This document shows positions 29,991-40,151 of a DNA stretch of 53,841 nt, piece after piece (within the stretch, counting starts at the first letter, position 1; the number at the start of each line of letters is the position of its first letter). Below the pieces are notes generated by a model. It was given only the letters and a program-made list of their open reading frames with translations. It was not told the origin of the DNA and searched no databases. The position numbers were made by a program, and so were the translations under genes. This DNA comes from Cytophagales bacterium (GTDB lineage: Bacteria; Bacteroidota; Bacteroidia; Cytophagales; Cyclobacteriaceae), in assembly GCA_020403045.1 (NCBI GenBank), contig JADBYK010000064.1:1-53841 (forward strand), read 5' to 3'.

Positions 29991-30527
29991 ATGGAAACCA
30001 CAATTGAACGTCCGCCCCGCACCATGATGGAAGTGTATGAATTGCTTCCGGAGGGGACATTGGCCGAGTTGATCGATAATCAAATCTATATGTCGCCAGC
30101 ACCTAACACCAATCATTTTACAACAGCAAAAAAAATATCAAAAATCTTTGATCAACTGATCGAAGATAAGGGACGTGGATTTGTTTTTTATGCACCTTAC
30201 GATGTTTATCTAGATATGACTCAGAATGCAGTTCAGCCTGACATATTTGTTGTTTTGTCGTCCAATAATGGTGAGATTGAGCCACTCGGTAATTTCAAGG
30301 GAGTGCCTGACTTGGTCGTGGAGGTATTATCTGTTGGGAATCGCTCGCATGATTTGGTAAAAAAGAAAGACCTCTACGCAAAATTCGGAGTTAAGGAATA
30401 TTGGGTCGTTGATCCGGAAACGAAATTAGCCATTGGTTTTGAATGGAAGGAAAATGGCTACATCAAAATCAGCGAAGAAATAGGTAAGATTCAGTCCCGC
30501 CTTTTAAAAGAGGATTTCGCTTTTTAG
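29991..30527 (+). CDS. Uma2-family (DUF820) restriction-endonuclease-like protein
   Basis: This 178-residue protein is a Uma2 family member: AELIDNQIYMSPAPN, then NAVQPDIFVV and GVPDLVVEVLS, which hold the Asp and Glu of a PD-(D/E)xK fold, then KKKDLYAKFGVKEYWVVDP. Uma2 proteins are common in cyanobacteria and Bacteroidota; their cellular role is not known, though the fold is that of a nuclease. It lies between a GNAT gene and uvrA with no operon evidence to uvrA (83 bases apart). Confidence 0.85.
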   Translation: METTIERPPRTMMEVYELLPEGTLAELIDNQIYMSPAPNTNHFTTAKKISKIFDQLIEDKGRGFVFYAPYDVYLDMTQNAVQPDIFVVLSSNNGEIEPLGNFKGVPDLVVEVLSVGNRSHDLVKKKDLYAKFGVKEYWVVDPETKLAIGFEWKENGYIKISEEIGKIQSRLLKEDFAF

Positions 30528-30609
30528 AAATTCAAAAAGAATCGCAAATTCCCGTTGAGCGAGTAGCGGAAAGCACGTAGCTTGCAGCCTCAAGCTTAGT
30601 TTCTATTTC

Positions 30610-33456
30610 ATGCCCACAGCTGTTGCAAAAAAGATAAAGGATATATCAGGCCACGATTTCATTGAAATCATTGGGGCACGCGAACATAATCTCAAGAACA
30701 TAAGTGTCTCTTTTCCGCGCAACAAACTGGTCGTTCTTACCGGTATTAGCGGAAGCGGGAAGTCATCCCTTGCGTTTGACACGATTTATGCCGAAGGACA
30801 ACGCAGGTACATGGAGAGCTTTTCGGCCTACGCGAGAAGTTTTATGGGAAACCTCGAGCGCCCTGACGTAGACAAAATCAACGGCCTAAGTCCTGTCATC
30901 TCCATTGAACAAAAAACGACTTCGCGCAATCCCCGATCTACCGTTGGAACGGTAACAGAGATTTATGATTTCCTTCGCTTGTTATTTGCCCGGGCGGGCG
31001 AAGCGTTCTCCTATCAAACAGGAGACAAGATGGTGCGCCAAAGCGAAGAGCAAATTTTGGATGCCCTCATTTCTAATTTTACCAATAAGAAGTTGATCAT
31101 ATTGGCGCCTGTGATCAAAGGAAGGAAAGGTCACTATCGCGAGTTGTTTGTTCAGATCAGGAAGCAAGGCTATACCAAAGTGCGGGTAGATGGTGAAGTA
31201 GTGGATATCACCGCCAAAATGCAGTTAGACCGTTTCAAGATACATGATATTGAAATGGTGATCGATCGCATTGTACCGACAGCCACTGATCGGTACCGCA
31301 TCAGTCAGTCGATCAATACAGCTTTAAAAGAAGGCAAAGGGGTGATCATGGTACAGGAAGAGAACGGAAAGGTGCACCACTTCTCAAAATTCCTGATGGA
31401 TCCTAAAACAGGTTTATCGTATGATGAGCCCGCACCTAACAATTTTTCATTCAATTCTCCCTATGGAGCGTGCCCTACCTGCAATGGCCTGGGGCAGATA
31501 GAAGAGATCACCGAAGCGTCTGTGATTCCTGATAAAAAGTTGAGTATAAGCCGGGGCGGCATTTTACCACTTGGAGAATACCGCGACATATGGATCTTCA
31601 AAAAAATCGAAGCGATCTTAAAAAGATACAAGCTCACGCTCACTACGCCTATCCAGGATATTCCTAAAGAAGCACTGAGTGTTTTATTATACGGAGATGA
31701 GATGCCGGTGGCTGTCGCTTCGGTGAAGTACCCCGGCACGGAATGGAACACGCAGTTTGAAGGCATTGTCAACTTTCTGCAAAAGCAAAAAGACGAAGGA
31801 TCCGAGTCGATCAAAAAGTGGGTAGATGATTTTACGATTACCAAGATCTGTCCCGAATGCCATGGCGCACGATTGAAAAAGGAATCGCTGCACTTTAAAA
31901 TAGACAATAAGAATATTGCAGAGCTCGCCCAGCTTAATATTGATGTACTTAAGAAATGGTTTGATGGGTTAGAGAATCGTATCAGCGACAAGCAAAACCA
32001 GATTGCCGTAGAAGTATTGAAAGAAATCAGGAAGCGAATAGGTTTTTTATTAGACGTAGGTCTGGACTATTTGAATTTGAACCGACCGCTTCGAACATTA
32101 AGCGGTGGTGAGGCGCAACGCATTCGCTTAGCTACACAGATAGGCACTCAATTGGTAGGCGTGCTCTATATATTAGATGAGCCCAGCATTGGGTTGCATG
32201 CACGCGACAATGCCAAGTTGATAAAAGCGTTGAAGGATCTTCGCGATTTAGGAAACTCCGTCATTGTAGTAGAGCATGACAAAGAGATGATGCTCGAGGC
32301 AGATTATGTTATCGATGTTGGTCCTGGTGCAGGAAGACATGGAGGTCACATTGTGGCGGAGGGAGACCCGGACACATTTTTAAAAATAGATAGCACGACT
32401 GCGAAGTACTTGAGTGGGAAGATGGGTATTACCTATTCAAAAGAACGTAGAAAAGGAAGTGGCGAGAGTCTATCGTTGTTGGGTGCTACGGGCAACAACC
32501 TAAAAAATGTTGACCTACACTTAGCACTTGGCACATTCATTTGCATCACAGGTGTTTCCGGCAGCGGAAAGTCAACACTCATTCACGATACACTCTTCCC
32601 GATTTTAAATCAGTTTTTCTTTAACTCGCGGCAAGAACCATTGCCGTACAAAAAAATAGATGGGTTGAAACTGGTTGATAAAGTGATTGAAGTAGATCAA
32701 TCTCCCATCGGCAGAACCCCGCGATCGAATCCGGCCACGTATACAGGAGTGTTTACGGAAATCAGAGATCTGTTTGCGAACATGCCTGAAGCCAAAATCA
32801 GGGGGTATAAAACGGGGCGCTTTTCCTTCAACGTCAAAGGCGGACGCTGCGAAACCTGCGAGGGTGCAGGCTTGCGGTTGATTGAAATGGAATTTTTGCC
32901 CGATGTATACGTGCCCTGCGAAACATGCAAAGGAAAACGCTACAATCGCGAGACGCTGGAAGTTAGATTCAAGGGCAAATCCATTAGCGATGTGCTGGAT
33001 ATGACGGTGGAGGAGGCCATCACTTTCTTTGACAAACTTCCCCGCATCTTGCGAAAAATACAAACATTGGGCGAAGTAGGTCTGGGCTATATTTCATTGG
33101 GTCAGCATGCGACAACACTTTCAGGAGGAGAGGCGCAGCGTGTGAAGTTAGCGACCGAACTTTCGAAGCGAGACACAGGCAAGACACTATATATATTAGA
33201 CGAGCCTACTACCGGACTTCATTTTCAAGACATCAGCCATCTGCTGGATGTGTTGCAAAAATTAGTCGACAAGGGAAACACAGTATTGGTTATTGAACAC
33301 AACATGGACGTGATCAAATCAGCGGACCACATTATTGACTTGGGGCCAGAAGGTGGCGCCAAAGGAGGTATGATTATAGCAAAAGGTACACCGGAAGAAG
33401 TTTCTAAAAATCCAGCGAGCTATACAGGCAGATTTTTGAAGGCGGAGTTGAAGTGA
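30610..33456 (+). CDS. uvrA: Excinuclease ABC subunit A
   Basis: This 948-residue protein is UvrA of nucleotide excision repair, which with UvrB finds bulky DNA lesions. Two ABC ATPase modules are visible, with Walker [13 protein letters not shown] near the start and [13 protein letters not shown] in the second half. Signature motifs are [12 protein letters not shown] and [12 protein letters not shown], and Walker [13 protein letters not shown] and [12 protein letters not shown]. Zinc-binding Cys pairs CPTCNGLG and CETCEGAG are kept. The length is normal and no defect is seen. Confidence 0.97.
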   Translation: MPTAVAKKIKDISGHDFIEIIGAREHNLKNISVSFPRNKLVVLTGISGSGKSSLAFDTIYAEGQRRYMESFSAYARSFMGNLERPDVDKINGLSPVISIEQKTTSRNPRSTVGTVTEIYDFLRLLFARAGEAFSYQTGDKMVRQSEEQILDALISNFTNKKLIILAPVIKGRKGHYRELFVQIRKQGYTKVRVDGEVVDITAKMQLDRFKIHDIEMVIDRIVPTATDRYRISQSINTALKEGKGVIMVQEENGKVHHFSKFLMDPKTGLSYDEPAPNNFSFNSPYGACPTCNGLGQIEEITEASVIPDKKLSISRGGILPLGEYRDIWIFKKIEAILKRYKLTLTTPIQDIPKEALSVLLYGDEMPVAVASVKYPGTEWNTQFEGIVNFLQKQKDEGSESIKKWVDDFTITKICPECHGARLKKESLHFKIDNKNIAELAQLNIDVLKKWFDGLENRISDKQNQIAVEVLKEIRKRIGFLLDVGLDYLNLNRPLRTLSGGEAQRIRLATQIGTQLVGVLYILDEPSIGLHARDNAKLIKALKDLRDLGNSVIVVEHDKEMMLEADYVIDVGPGAGRHGGHIVAEGDPDTFLKIDSTTAKYLSGKMGITYSKERRKGSGESLSLLGATGNNLKNVDLHLALGTFICITGVSGSGKSTLIHDTLFPILNQFFFNSRQEPLPYKKIDGLKLVDKVIEVDQSPIGRTPRSNPATYTGVFTEIRDLFANMPEAKIRGYKTGRFSFNVKGGRCETCEGAGLRLIEMEFLPDVYVPCETCKGKRYNRETLEVRFKGKSISDVLDMTVEEAITFFDKLPRILRKIQTLGEVGLGYISLGQHATTLSGGEAQRVKLATELSKRDTGKTLYILDEPTTGLHFQDISHLLDVLQKLVDKGNTVLVIEHNMDVIKSADHIIDLGPEGGAKGGMIIAKGTPEEVSKNPASYTGRFLKAELK

Positions 33457-33499
33457 ATTTAATGCCGCTAACATAACTCCTCTTCTTTTCAACCGCTCC

Positions 33500-33507
33500 T
33501 ATCTTTA
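33500..33507 (+). promoter_or_regulatory. Possible -7 box before the LytS-type kinase
   Basis: TATCTTTA lies 13 bases before the ATG at 33520, a spacing that favours this ATG over a TTG at 33511 as the start. It matches TAnnTTTG in seven of eight positions. Confidence 0.4.
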
Positions 33508-33519
33508 CTTTTGCTTTCC

Positions 33520-34569
33520 ATGGTCATCAACAAACAGCGTTGGTATTGGATAATGCAACTCAGTGGTTGGGCTCTTTTTGCCGGACTTCAAATAGTGGCG
33601 GCAATCTTGGCTTCTGGCAAGGAGGGTGTTCAGAACCCGCGAGTTATTTTCTTATTGTATGAGTCGTTGTTCTGTTTGGGGGTGTCTCACCTCTTTCGAA
33701 ACATCATTATTAATTGGAAGTGGCTCAGCCTCGGCTTCTCTCGATTGATTCCGCGCGTTTTGCTATCGGTATTTTTGCTAGGTATTGCCATGTACTTCCT
33801 ACGAGTTCCGGTTTCTATTGCCTTGGGTATGTTCAAGAAAGAGGTTGTTTTCGATCCTTTTACGTTTCTCAGCGGCACGTTTTTTTACGCCATCATTTTT
33901 TTCCTCTGGGCTACATTCTACTTCATTTACACTTACGTGGAGCGTTACAACACTTCGCTCAAGTACGAAGCATCGGTGAAGGAGATTGAATTGAGTAATC
34001 TAAAGGCACAGCTTAATCCCCACTTTATTTTTAATGCGCTAAATAGTATTCGGGCGTTGGTAGATGAGAACCCCGAGAAGTCAAAGCAAGCCATCAATCA
34101 GCTGTCGAATATTCTAAGAAACTCTCTTTCGCGCGACAAAGGACTTACCCGATTTGAGGATGAGCTCAAGATGGTGAAAGACTACCTCGGGTTAGAAGGC
34201 ATTCGCTTCGAAGAGCGGCTGCAAGTAGAATATCAGATTGCGGATGGTTCTAACGATTTTTTGGTTCCTCCGTTAATGATACAAACACTTGTCGAAAATG
34301 GCGTGAAGCATGGAATTTCAAAACTTACAAAGGGGGGGCTGATCCAACTTACAACACAGCTCCAAGAAGACGAACTGAAAATACGCATTCGAAGTAGTGG
34401 TCACTATAATAATAGTATTGAGAGCAGCCCTGGACTCGGGTTGGCAAATACCGCACAGCGGTTGAAATTACTATACGGAGCGGCTGCTCACTTCGAAATC
34501 ACCAATGAAAAAGATAATTTTGTATTAACTGAGTTAACTATTCCACACTTACGAACTCCTAAAAAATGA
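33520..34569 (+). CDS. LytS/YehU-type sensor histidine kinase
   Basis: This 349-residue kinase has four membrane helices in its first 140 residues, then the His_kinase domain with QLNPHFIFNALNSIRALV (phospho-acceptor His) and an ATPase domain with PPLMIQTLVENGVKHGI. It lacks an extra sensory domain, as is usual for Bacteroidota members of the family. It overlaps the LytTR regulator gene by 4 bases (ATGA), showing co-translation. The signal is unknown. Confidence 0.9.
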   Translation: MVINKQRWYWIMQLSGWALFAGLQIVAAILASGKEGVQNPRVIFLLYESLFCLGVSHLFRNIIINWKWLSLGFSRLIPRVLLSVFLLGIAMYFLRVPVSIALGMFKKEVVFDPFTFLSGTFFYAIIFFLWATFYFIYTYVERYNTSLKYEASVKEIELSNLKAQLNPHFIFNALNSIRALVDENPEKSKQAINQLSNILRNSLSRDKGLTRFEDELKMVKDYLGLEGIRFEERLQVEYQIADGSNDFLVPPLMIQTLVENGVKHGISKLTKGGLIQLTTQLQEDELKIRIRSSGHYNNSIESSPGLGLANTAQRLKLLYGAAAHFEITNEKDNFVLTELTIPHLRTPKK

Positions 34570-35282
34570 AGGCACTGATAATTGATGATGAACGCTTGGC
34601 GCGCAAAGAGCTGATAACGTTACTGGAAGCGCACCCCTCCATTGAAATTGTGGGCGAAGCGATGAATGCAGATGAGGCTGAGAAGCTAGTAGAAGAGTTG
34701 AATCCGGATTTGCTGTTCCTTGATATTCAAATGCCGGGTCGCACCGGGTTTCAATTGTTAGAGTCTTTGGATTCGGCTCCCATGGTGGTGTTCACCACCG
34801 CCTACGATCAACATGCCATCAAGGCTTTTGAAGTCAACGCCTTAGATTACCTGTTAAAGCCAATTGTCGCTGAACGATTGAGCGAAGCTGTTCACAAGGT
34901 GATGGAAAAGGAACGAGTGAAGGCGGGGCGGACTGGCGAGAAAAAGCTGGGACTAGAGGATCAGGTGTTCGTAAAGGATGGAGAGCGTTGTTGGTTCGTG
35001 ACGCTTGCCAATGTCCGAATGTTTGAATCAGATGGTAACTACATCAAGGTTTACTTTGACACCAATCGCCCGATGATTCACAAATCATTAAATGCGCTGG
35101 ACGAGAAATTAGATGAACGCGCCTTTTTTCGGGCTAGCCGAAAGCACATTGTCAATTTAAGTTGGGTGGAGGGAATAGAACCTTGGTTTAATGGGGGTTT
35201 GATGGTGAAGCTTCGTGGTGGCGACAAAGTGGAGGTGAGTAGAAGGCAAGCCGCCAAGTTCAAGGATATGATGTCCCTATAG
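34566..35282 (+). CDS. LytTR-family response regulator
   Basis: This 238-residue regulator has a receiver domain with Asp53 in LLFLDIQMPGRTG and the Lys of YLLKPIV, then a LytTR DNA-binding domain (about 135-238) with FESDGNYIKVYF and FRASRKHIVNLSWVEGIE. LytTR proteins bind DNA through a beta-rich fold. It is the partner of the kinase at 33520. No binding site was identified nearby. Confidence 0.92.
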   Translation: MKALIIDDERLARKELITLLEAHPSIEIVGEAMNADEAEKLVEELNPDLLFLDIQMPGRTGFQLLESLDSAPMVVFTTAYDQHAIKAFEVNALDYLLKPIVAERLSEAVHKVMEKERVKAGRTGEKKLGLEDQVFVKDGERCWFVTLANVRMFESDGNYIKVYFDTNRPMIHKSLNALDEKLDERAFFRASRKHIVNLSWVEGIEPWFNGGLMVKLRGGDKVEVSRRQAAKFKDMMSL

Positions 35283-35322
35283 TCGTTTGAATTACCGAAT
35301 CAGCACATCATCGAATCAATCT

Positions 35323-35688
35323 TCATTTCAAGACCAGTTCGATTAATTCTTTTTCCACACTCCAATCTTTGGCCAGTTTTAGCATGGCCGTAGCTTCCAT
35401 CTCCGTCACGTATCCTTTCAGGTTGTTGGCTTGCCAAACCATGTTGATAAGTTCAACCCGCTTTTCTTTGGTATAGTCTCCAATGATTTCGTTCAGGTAA
35501 ATACGCGCCCGATCAAAGGAAGTCAGGTAATCTTTCGCAATAAAATCAAGACCCCACTTCAATTCCTCGGTTGCTTCCATTTTTTCAGCAGTCTCCTCCA
35601 AATCACTTCGCTCCAACTCATCCAACCCGTGGTAATGATAGATCACTGCCTTCAACAGCATAAATACCCTCTTCTCCTCAACTTCCAT
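35323..35688 (-). CDS. Helical protein, unknown
   Basis: This 121-residue protein is predicted to be helical and acidic. The part ELINMVWQANNLKGYVTEMEATAMLKLA resembles the TerB-type helix pair in outline, but the acidic loop is not kept and I would not assign the family. It is transcribed alone between two convergent or divergent neighbours. Function unknown. Confidence 0.5.
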   Translation of the reverse strand: MEVEEKRVFMLLKAVIYHYHGLDELERSDLEETAEKMEATEELKWGLDFIAKDYLTSFDRARIYLNEIIGDYTKEKRVELINMVWQANNLKGYVTEMEATAMLKLAKDWSVEKELIELVLK

Positions 35689-35736
35689 GGCAGAAAATTA
35701 ACGAATCTATTTTGATTTCGATTTCTTTTTTTTGCG

Positions 35737-36855
35737 TTAAGCGAAAAGATCAATTGCGATCTGATCAGCTAATAACATTCCTTTTGGTGTTAGGTTCACC
35801 ACGTGGTCTTTCACTACGGCAAATTGCAGTTCAATTGTTTTTTGGAGGGCGGGAGAGTTCTCCAGCGAGTAGTCGTAGCTAGATTTCAAATGCGTCAAGT
35901 CGCAACCCCACATGGTCCGAAGAGACGTGAAGATGTATTCATTAATCTTATTTTCCCTGGTCAGGACTTCTCGTTCAAAGGTTATTCTACCGTTTGTAAG
36001 AGACTTCATGTATTGATGATTGTTGCTCACGTTAAACTGCCTGCTCACTCCGTTGTAGGAGTGAGCGCTGGGCCCAACACCCAGGTAATTTTGTTGCCTC
36101 CAATAATTGCTATTGTGTTTCGAAACAAAGCCTGGTTTGCTGAAGTTCGATATTTCGTAGTGCTCGTAACCTTCGGATGTCAGATGTTGCATGAGAAATT
36201 CAAAATCAGACACACCGGTTGCTTCGCAGATTGGTTTTAGTCGCTTAGTCTTTTGCCATTTACCAAAAACAGTCTTGTCTTCAATCGTGAGCGTATAAGC
36301 CGACACGTGCTCTGGTTGTAATTTGGTAAGCTCGCTAAGGTCATTTTCCCAAATGGTTTTTGCACGCTCTGGCACGGCATAAATCAAATCTAAGCTAAGA
36401 TTTGCAAAACCGACTTCGCGTGCGTTGGCCACACAACGTAAAGCGTCATCGCGCGTATGCGCTCGATTAAAAAAATGAAGAGTAGCATCATCAAAGGATT
36501 GGATGCCAATACTTAAACGGTTAATGGTGGCCATTTGAAGTTCTCTCAGCTTTTCCTTTGTCAAGTCGTCCGGATTGGCTTCAAGTGTTATTTCTGCTTT
36601 TCCGTGGACGCTGAAGTGTGTATGAATAGCATTTAAAATAATGGCAAGTTCGCGAGCGCTAAGCAGCGAGGGTGTGCCTCCGCCCCAATAAACGGTTTCG
36701 ATCAATTCTCCATCCAGGTAGTTCGCCTGTATTTCAATTTCTTTGGCAATGGCTTCGCACATTTTCGTGCGATAGTCTTGGTTGGTAGAAAAATGGAAAT
36801 CGCAATAATGACAAGCTTGTTTACAAAACGGAATATGGATATAGAGGCCGGCCAT
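35737..36855 (-). CDS. hemW: Radical SAM heme chaperone HemW
   Basis: This 372-residue protein begins GLYIHIPFCKQACHYCDF, whose CxxxCxxC (Cys11, 15, 18) binds the 4Fe-4S cluster of radical SAM enzymes. The next landmark is ETVYWGGGTPSLLS, then ITLEANPDDLT and RLSIGIQSFDD. The order and length match HemW, long annotated as an oxygen-independent coproporphyrinogen oxidase but now known to carry heme. It lacks the extra Cys of HemN. It is transcribed as a single gene. Confidence 0.88.
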   Translation of the reverse strand: MAGLYIHIPFCKQACHYCDFHFSTNQDYRTKMCEAIAKEIEIQANYLDGELIETVYWGGGTPSLLSARELAIILNAIHTHFSVHGKAEITLEANPDDLTKEKLRELQMATINRLSIGIQSFDDATLHFFNRAHTRDDALRCVANAREVGFANLSLDLIYAVPERAKTIWENDLSELTKLQPEHVSAYTLTIEDKTVFGKWQKTKRLKPICEATGVSDFEFLMQHLTSEGYEHYEISNFSKPGFVSKHNSNYWRQQNYLGVGPSAHSYNGVSRQFNVSNNHQYMKSLTNGRITFEREVLTRENKINEYIFTSLRTMWGCDLTHLKSSYDYSLENSPALQKTIELQFAVVKDHVVNLTPKGMLLADQIAIDLFA

Positions 36856-37052
36856 TAGTCCGTCAAACGATTAGGAGAAATCCTCTGATCATAATCATAG
36901 CGTGCTCGTGCAGTCAAAAGTGAATTTCATCTAACTCCTAATTTATTCGCAAAGTAAACTTTTTAGAGGTACTCAATTCCTAAAATAAACCCCAACCCCG
37001 ATTTTTTTCAGGTGAATCAAAGCAAGTGCTCGGTTAACTCTGCCAATTCTGA

Positions 37053-37060
37053 TACTTTTG
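37053..37060 (+). promoter_or_regulatory. Possible -7 box before the DUF4271 gene
   Basis: TACTTTTG matches TAnnTTTG exactly and ends 4 bases before the ATG at 37065. If used, transcription starts at or next to the start codon, giving a leaderless mRNA. Confidence 0.4.
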
Positions 37061-37064
37061 AGCG

Positions 37065-38153
37065 ATGTCTGCGACTATCCGTCTGGTACTGTGTCTTTTT
37101 TTATTCTCTTGGAGCGGGTTTGCACAAGATGGATCACCGAAAGTGAATCTCAAAGATCGTTGGCTAATCAGCCAGGAGGGTAAATTTGTAAAGGCGCCAT
37201 CACCATCCACAAATTCCATTTTTTTCTGGATTGATGCGCGGAAAGAAAAAGGAAGCGTCCTGTGGTTGAAGGGACGACATGCATTTTCCATTTTTATTAA
37301 CTCAAAATTGGCAGTTCGCGCAAAGGGTGAGGTGAAACTTTCTGTTGATAGTCTTGCCAACATTTACTCGAACCAACTTTTTGTTGGATTGTATTCTTCT
37401 TTTGGAATGCATCATCTTAAAACAGAATTGCAACAAAGTGGACAGCCTCCAGCGGTTCAGGAACCTATTTTGCGAAAGGGAAACTACTTTCTGGACTTTA
37501 CTATCTTAGCCTCCCTACTTCTGATAGTCGGGTTCACACTCTTGTTAAGAACAAACCCAACGTTAACATTTGATTACCTTGATGTAAATAAATTGTTTTC
37601 ATTCCAGGATAGAGATGAAAGCACACTTGCACTCCGAATAGCCTCCAGTGTCAATCTGCTTATTTATTTTTTTTGTAGTCTGTTTTTGGCGCTGATCTTA
37701 CTCGTTTCGTTTCACTTGATGGGTGATCAGGTATTGATCGCGTCTAAGTTCGCCATTCGATCCACAGCACATGGATTTCAACAATGGTTCATCTTGTCGG
37801 TGATCATCTTTGGTTTGTTGATTATTAAATTAGTGTGGCTGATGGTATTGAATAAGCTGTTTGGTTTTCGCGATATCGTGCGAATACAGTTTTTCAACTT
37901 TGTGAGGGTTATCTTAATTGCTATGACAGTGTTGACACTAATAACGGTGTTTTATTTTGTCGCAAATGTGAGGGATCAAAACTACTTCTTTCAACTATTC
38001 ACTATTCTGTCGATCATTTTTTGCGGTGGTGCCGTTGTGATGTATTTCAAGTTGATGGCGCGAATGCCCTATCATTTTTTTCATTTATTTTCATACCTTT
38101 GCGCATCCGAAATTATGCCCTTAGTGGTTTTGATTAAGGTGTTTTTCTATTAA
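37065..38153 (+). CDS. DUF4271 membrane protein of the gliding/type IX locus
   Basis: This 362-residue protein has a signal peptide (about 1-20, ending GFAQ), a beta-rich periplasmic part (to about 140) and about seven membrane helices in the second half (for example FTILASLLLIVGFTLLL, LIYFFCSLFLALILLV). This architecture is that of DUF4271, often found next to a HemD-like protein upstream of type IX secretion genes. The gene is 23 bases upstream of the HemD-like gene. Its role is not established; a part in membrane assembly of the machine is inferred from position. Confidence 0.75.
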   Translation: MSATIRLVLCLFLFSWSGFAQDGSPKVNLKDRWLISQEGKFVKAPSPSTNSIFFWIDARKEKGSVLWLKGRHAFSIFINSKLAVRAKGEVKLSVDSLANIYSNQLFVGLYSSFGMHHLKTELQQSGQPPAVQEPILRKGNYFLDFTILASLLLIVGFTLLLRTNPTLTFDYLDVNKLFSFQDRDESTLALRIASSVNLLIYFFCSLFLALILLVSFHLMGDQVLIASKFAIRSTAHGFQQWFILSVIIFGLLIIKLVWLMVLNKLFGFRDIVRIQFFNFVRVILIAMTVLTLITVFYFVANVRDQNYFFQLFTILSIIFCGGAVVMYFKLMARMPYHFFHLFSYLCASEIMPLVVLIKVFFY

Positions 38154-38176
38154 AGGTCAACCCGATACGTGCTGAT

Positions 38177-38953
38177 ATGACAGAAACTGCTACTGACAGG
38201 ATGCGAAAAGTAAAAAGCATCTTGGTCACACAGGAGGCTCCTACTGATGTAAACTCACCTTACCTCAAGCTAGCTGAAAAGTACAACCTTAAGATCGACT
38301 TTAGACCTTTTATTCAGGTCGAACCGGAGCCCGCTAAGGAGTTTAGAAAACAGAAGGTAGATATACTTCAACACACCGCAATAATTTTCACCAGCAGAAA
38401 TGCGGTAGATCATTTTTTCGCTCTTTGCCAGGAACTGAAACTGGAAATGCCCGCTGATATGAAGTATTTCTGCATCTCAGACCAAACCTCCAACTACCTC
38501 CAAAAATACATCGTGATTAGAAAGAGAAAGATATTCTCTGGGCTTAAGGATACGAAGGATCTTTTAGAAATCATTAAAAAGCACAAAAACGAGAAATTTC
38601 TCTTCCCTTGCTCAGACATTCGCAAGAGCGATATTCCGGATTTTTTTAAACAAAATGGCTACACGTTTACGGAGGCTGTTATTAACCATACGGTGGCAGC
38701 CAACTTGAATGACTTGAAGAATGTTTATTACGATATTCTGGCCTTCTTCAGTCCTTCCGGTATTAATTCCCTTTTTGTCAACTTCCCGGATTTCAAACAA
38801 AATAATACGCGTTTGGCGGCTTTTGGCCCTACTACAGCGAAAGCCGTCAAGGAGGCTGGCTTGTTTCTAGATATTGAGGCACCTCTGCCCAATGCTCCGT
38901 CTATGACTGGGGCGTTAGAACTTTATATTAAAAGAGCGAACGGGATTAAATAA
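38177..38953 (+). CDS. hemD: Uroporphyrinogen-III synthase-like protein
   Basis: This 258-residue protein has the two-lobed HemD pattern: KSILVTQEAP at the start, IIFTSRNAVDHFFALC, FLFPCSDIRKSDIPDF in the middle, ILAFFSPSGINSLF and RLAAFGPTTAKAVKEAG. These loops make the substrate-binding cleft in HemD. The family is divergent and catalysis cannot be read from residues. It lies directly between the DUF4271 gene and the SprF-like gene, as in other Bacteroidota genomes. Confidence 0.8.
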   Translation: MTETATDRMRKVKSILVTQEAPTDVNSPYLKLAEKYNLKIDFRPFIQVEPEPAKEFRKQKVDILQHTAIIFTSRNAVDHFFALCQELKLEMPADMKYFCISDQTSNYLQKYIVIRKRKIFSGLKDTKDLLEIIKKHKNEKFLFPCSDIRKSDIPDFFKQNGYTFTEAVINHTVAANLNDLKNVYYDILAFFSPSGINSLFVNFPDFKQNNTRLAAFGPTTAKAVKEAGLFLDIEAPLPNAPSMTGALELYIKRANGIK

Positions 38954-39037
38954 TCCCTTCGCTATTACGTTTTTAGTGAAGATTACATTTTATTGCACTT
39001 TAACTGGATGAAGTTGCCTGTTTGCATTTATTTCATT

Positions 39038-39045
39038 TATCTTTA
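39038..39045 (+). promoter_or_regulatory. Possible promoter of the sprF-gld cluster
   Basis: TATCTTTA lies 17 bases before the GTG at 39063, with a TTG 21 bases upstream of it (39014-39016), close to the Bacteroidota -33/-7 spacing. Seven of eight positions match. Confidence 0.4.
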
Positions 39046-39062
39046 AGTCTATTTTTAAAAAA

Positions 39063-40016
39063 GTGAGAAAAATAATTGTTCTAACTGTGGTGGTATCGAT
39101 GACGCTGGGCAGCTCTTTTGCGCAGCAAGATCCTCAATTTACCCATTACATGTTTAACACGCTATTCTACAATCCTGGCTTTGCGGGTGTGGAAGGCATT
39201 ACCAAACTCACGGCCATTCACCGAAGTCAATGGCTTGGATATACACCAACAGTAGGCGGAGGCGGTGCTCCTACCACTCAATTAGTTTCGATCACTGCTC
39301 CCATATTTAAGTTAAATAGTGGGTTTGGCGCATACATTGTAAATGACCAGTTGGGTCCTCAAAACAATCTAGAGGCACAAGCATCATACGCCTACCACTT
39401 AGGTATCAAGAATAGTAAGCTGAGTATTGGCGTTCGGGCGGGAATGTATTCTCAAACGATTAACTTCGATCAATATCGATTTATCGACCCAAATGATCCT
39501 TTGTTGGGAGATAAAAGAGGTTCTCTTTCTCAGGTGAGGCCTGATTTGGCACTTGGAGTTTACTGGCGTAAAGAGAAGTATTACGCAGGTGTAAGTTTTA
39601 ACCATTTACTAAAGTCAACATTTGACTTTGGGTTGAGCCAGCGAAACTCTTTGCAGACTCACATCTATTTGACTGGTGGCTATTTCTATGAAGTCAACTT
39701 CGATCTTAAGTTCCAATTCATGAGCATTATTCAGTCTGATTTCACGAAGACCACTGTTAACTTAGGCGGGATTGCTTATTTTAAAGATACGATGTGGGGA
39801 GGTTTGTCGTTCAGATCTTCTGAGGCTGCCATATTAATGTTGGGCTATAGCTTATTAAAAGATAAGTCGTTGAAAATAGGCTACGGACTAGACTATATCA
39901 TACAAGATCAGGCAGCTAAGCAGCCAACATCACATGAATTGATGTTGAGCTACGAGTTACCGGTCAATGCGGGAAGCGGAAAAAAAGTGGTGCGAACCCC
40001 GCGTTACAGGCATTAA
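39063..40016 (+). CDS. Type IX secretion membrane protein, PorP/SprF family
   Basis: This 317-residue protein has a signal peptide (about 1-20, ending SSFAQ) and the family start QQDPQFTHYMFNTLFYNPGFAG. The C-terminal strands alternate as in outer-membrane beta-barrels (GYGLDYIIQD, HELMLSYELPV). It opens with a GTG, supported by the signal peptide and the lack of a nearby ATG. SprF/PorP proteins attach large surface proteins to the type IX system. It stands just upstream of gldK, as PorP does in other genomes. Confidence 0.9.
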   Translation: MRKIIVLTVVVSMTLGSSFAQQDPQFTHYMFNTLFYNPGFAGVEGITKLTAIHRSQWLGYTPTVGGGGAPTTQLVSITAPIFKLNSGFGAYIVNDQLGPQNNLEAQASYAYHLGIKNSKLSIGVRAGMYSQTINFDQYRFIDPNDPLLGDKRGSLSQVRPDLALGVYWRKEKYYAGVSFNHLLKSTFDFGLSQRNSLQTHIYLTGGYFYEVNFDLKFQFMSIIQSDFTKTTVNLGGIAYFKDTMWGGLSFRSSEAAILMLGYSLLKDKSLKIGYGLDYIIQDQAAKQPTSHELMLSYELPVNAGSGKKVVRTPRYRH

Positions 40017-40151
40017 GACGGAAATAATTTTGGTTTTTTTAATAATTTGTTGAATTTGGAGCGTTGGAAAGGCTGAAAAAGAATAACTTTCGCGTCCGTT
40101 CGTTAGTAAAACCTAAAAAACTAGTTGCAAGGGCGTATTAATTATTAACCT

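Noticed and set aside
35797-35815. Another copy of the 23-bp-spaced operator
   Set aside because: ACGTGGTCTTTCACTACGG lies inside hemW coding sequence, lacks the CCCC block and stands alone.
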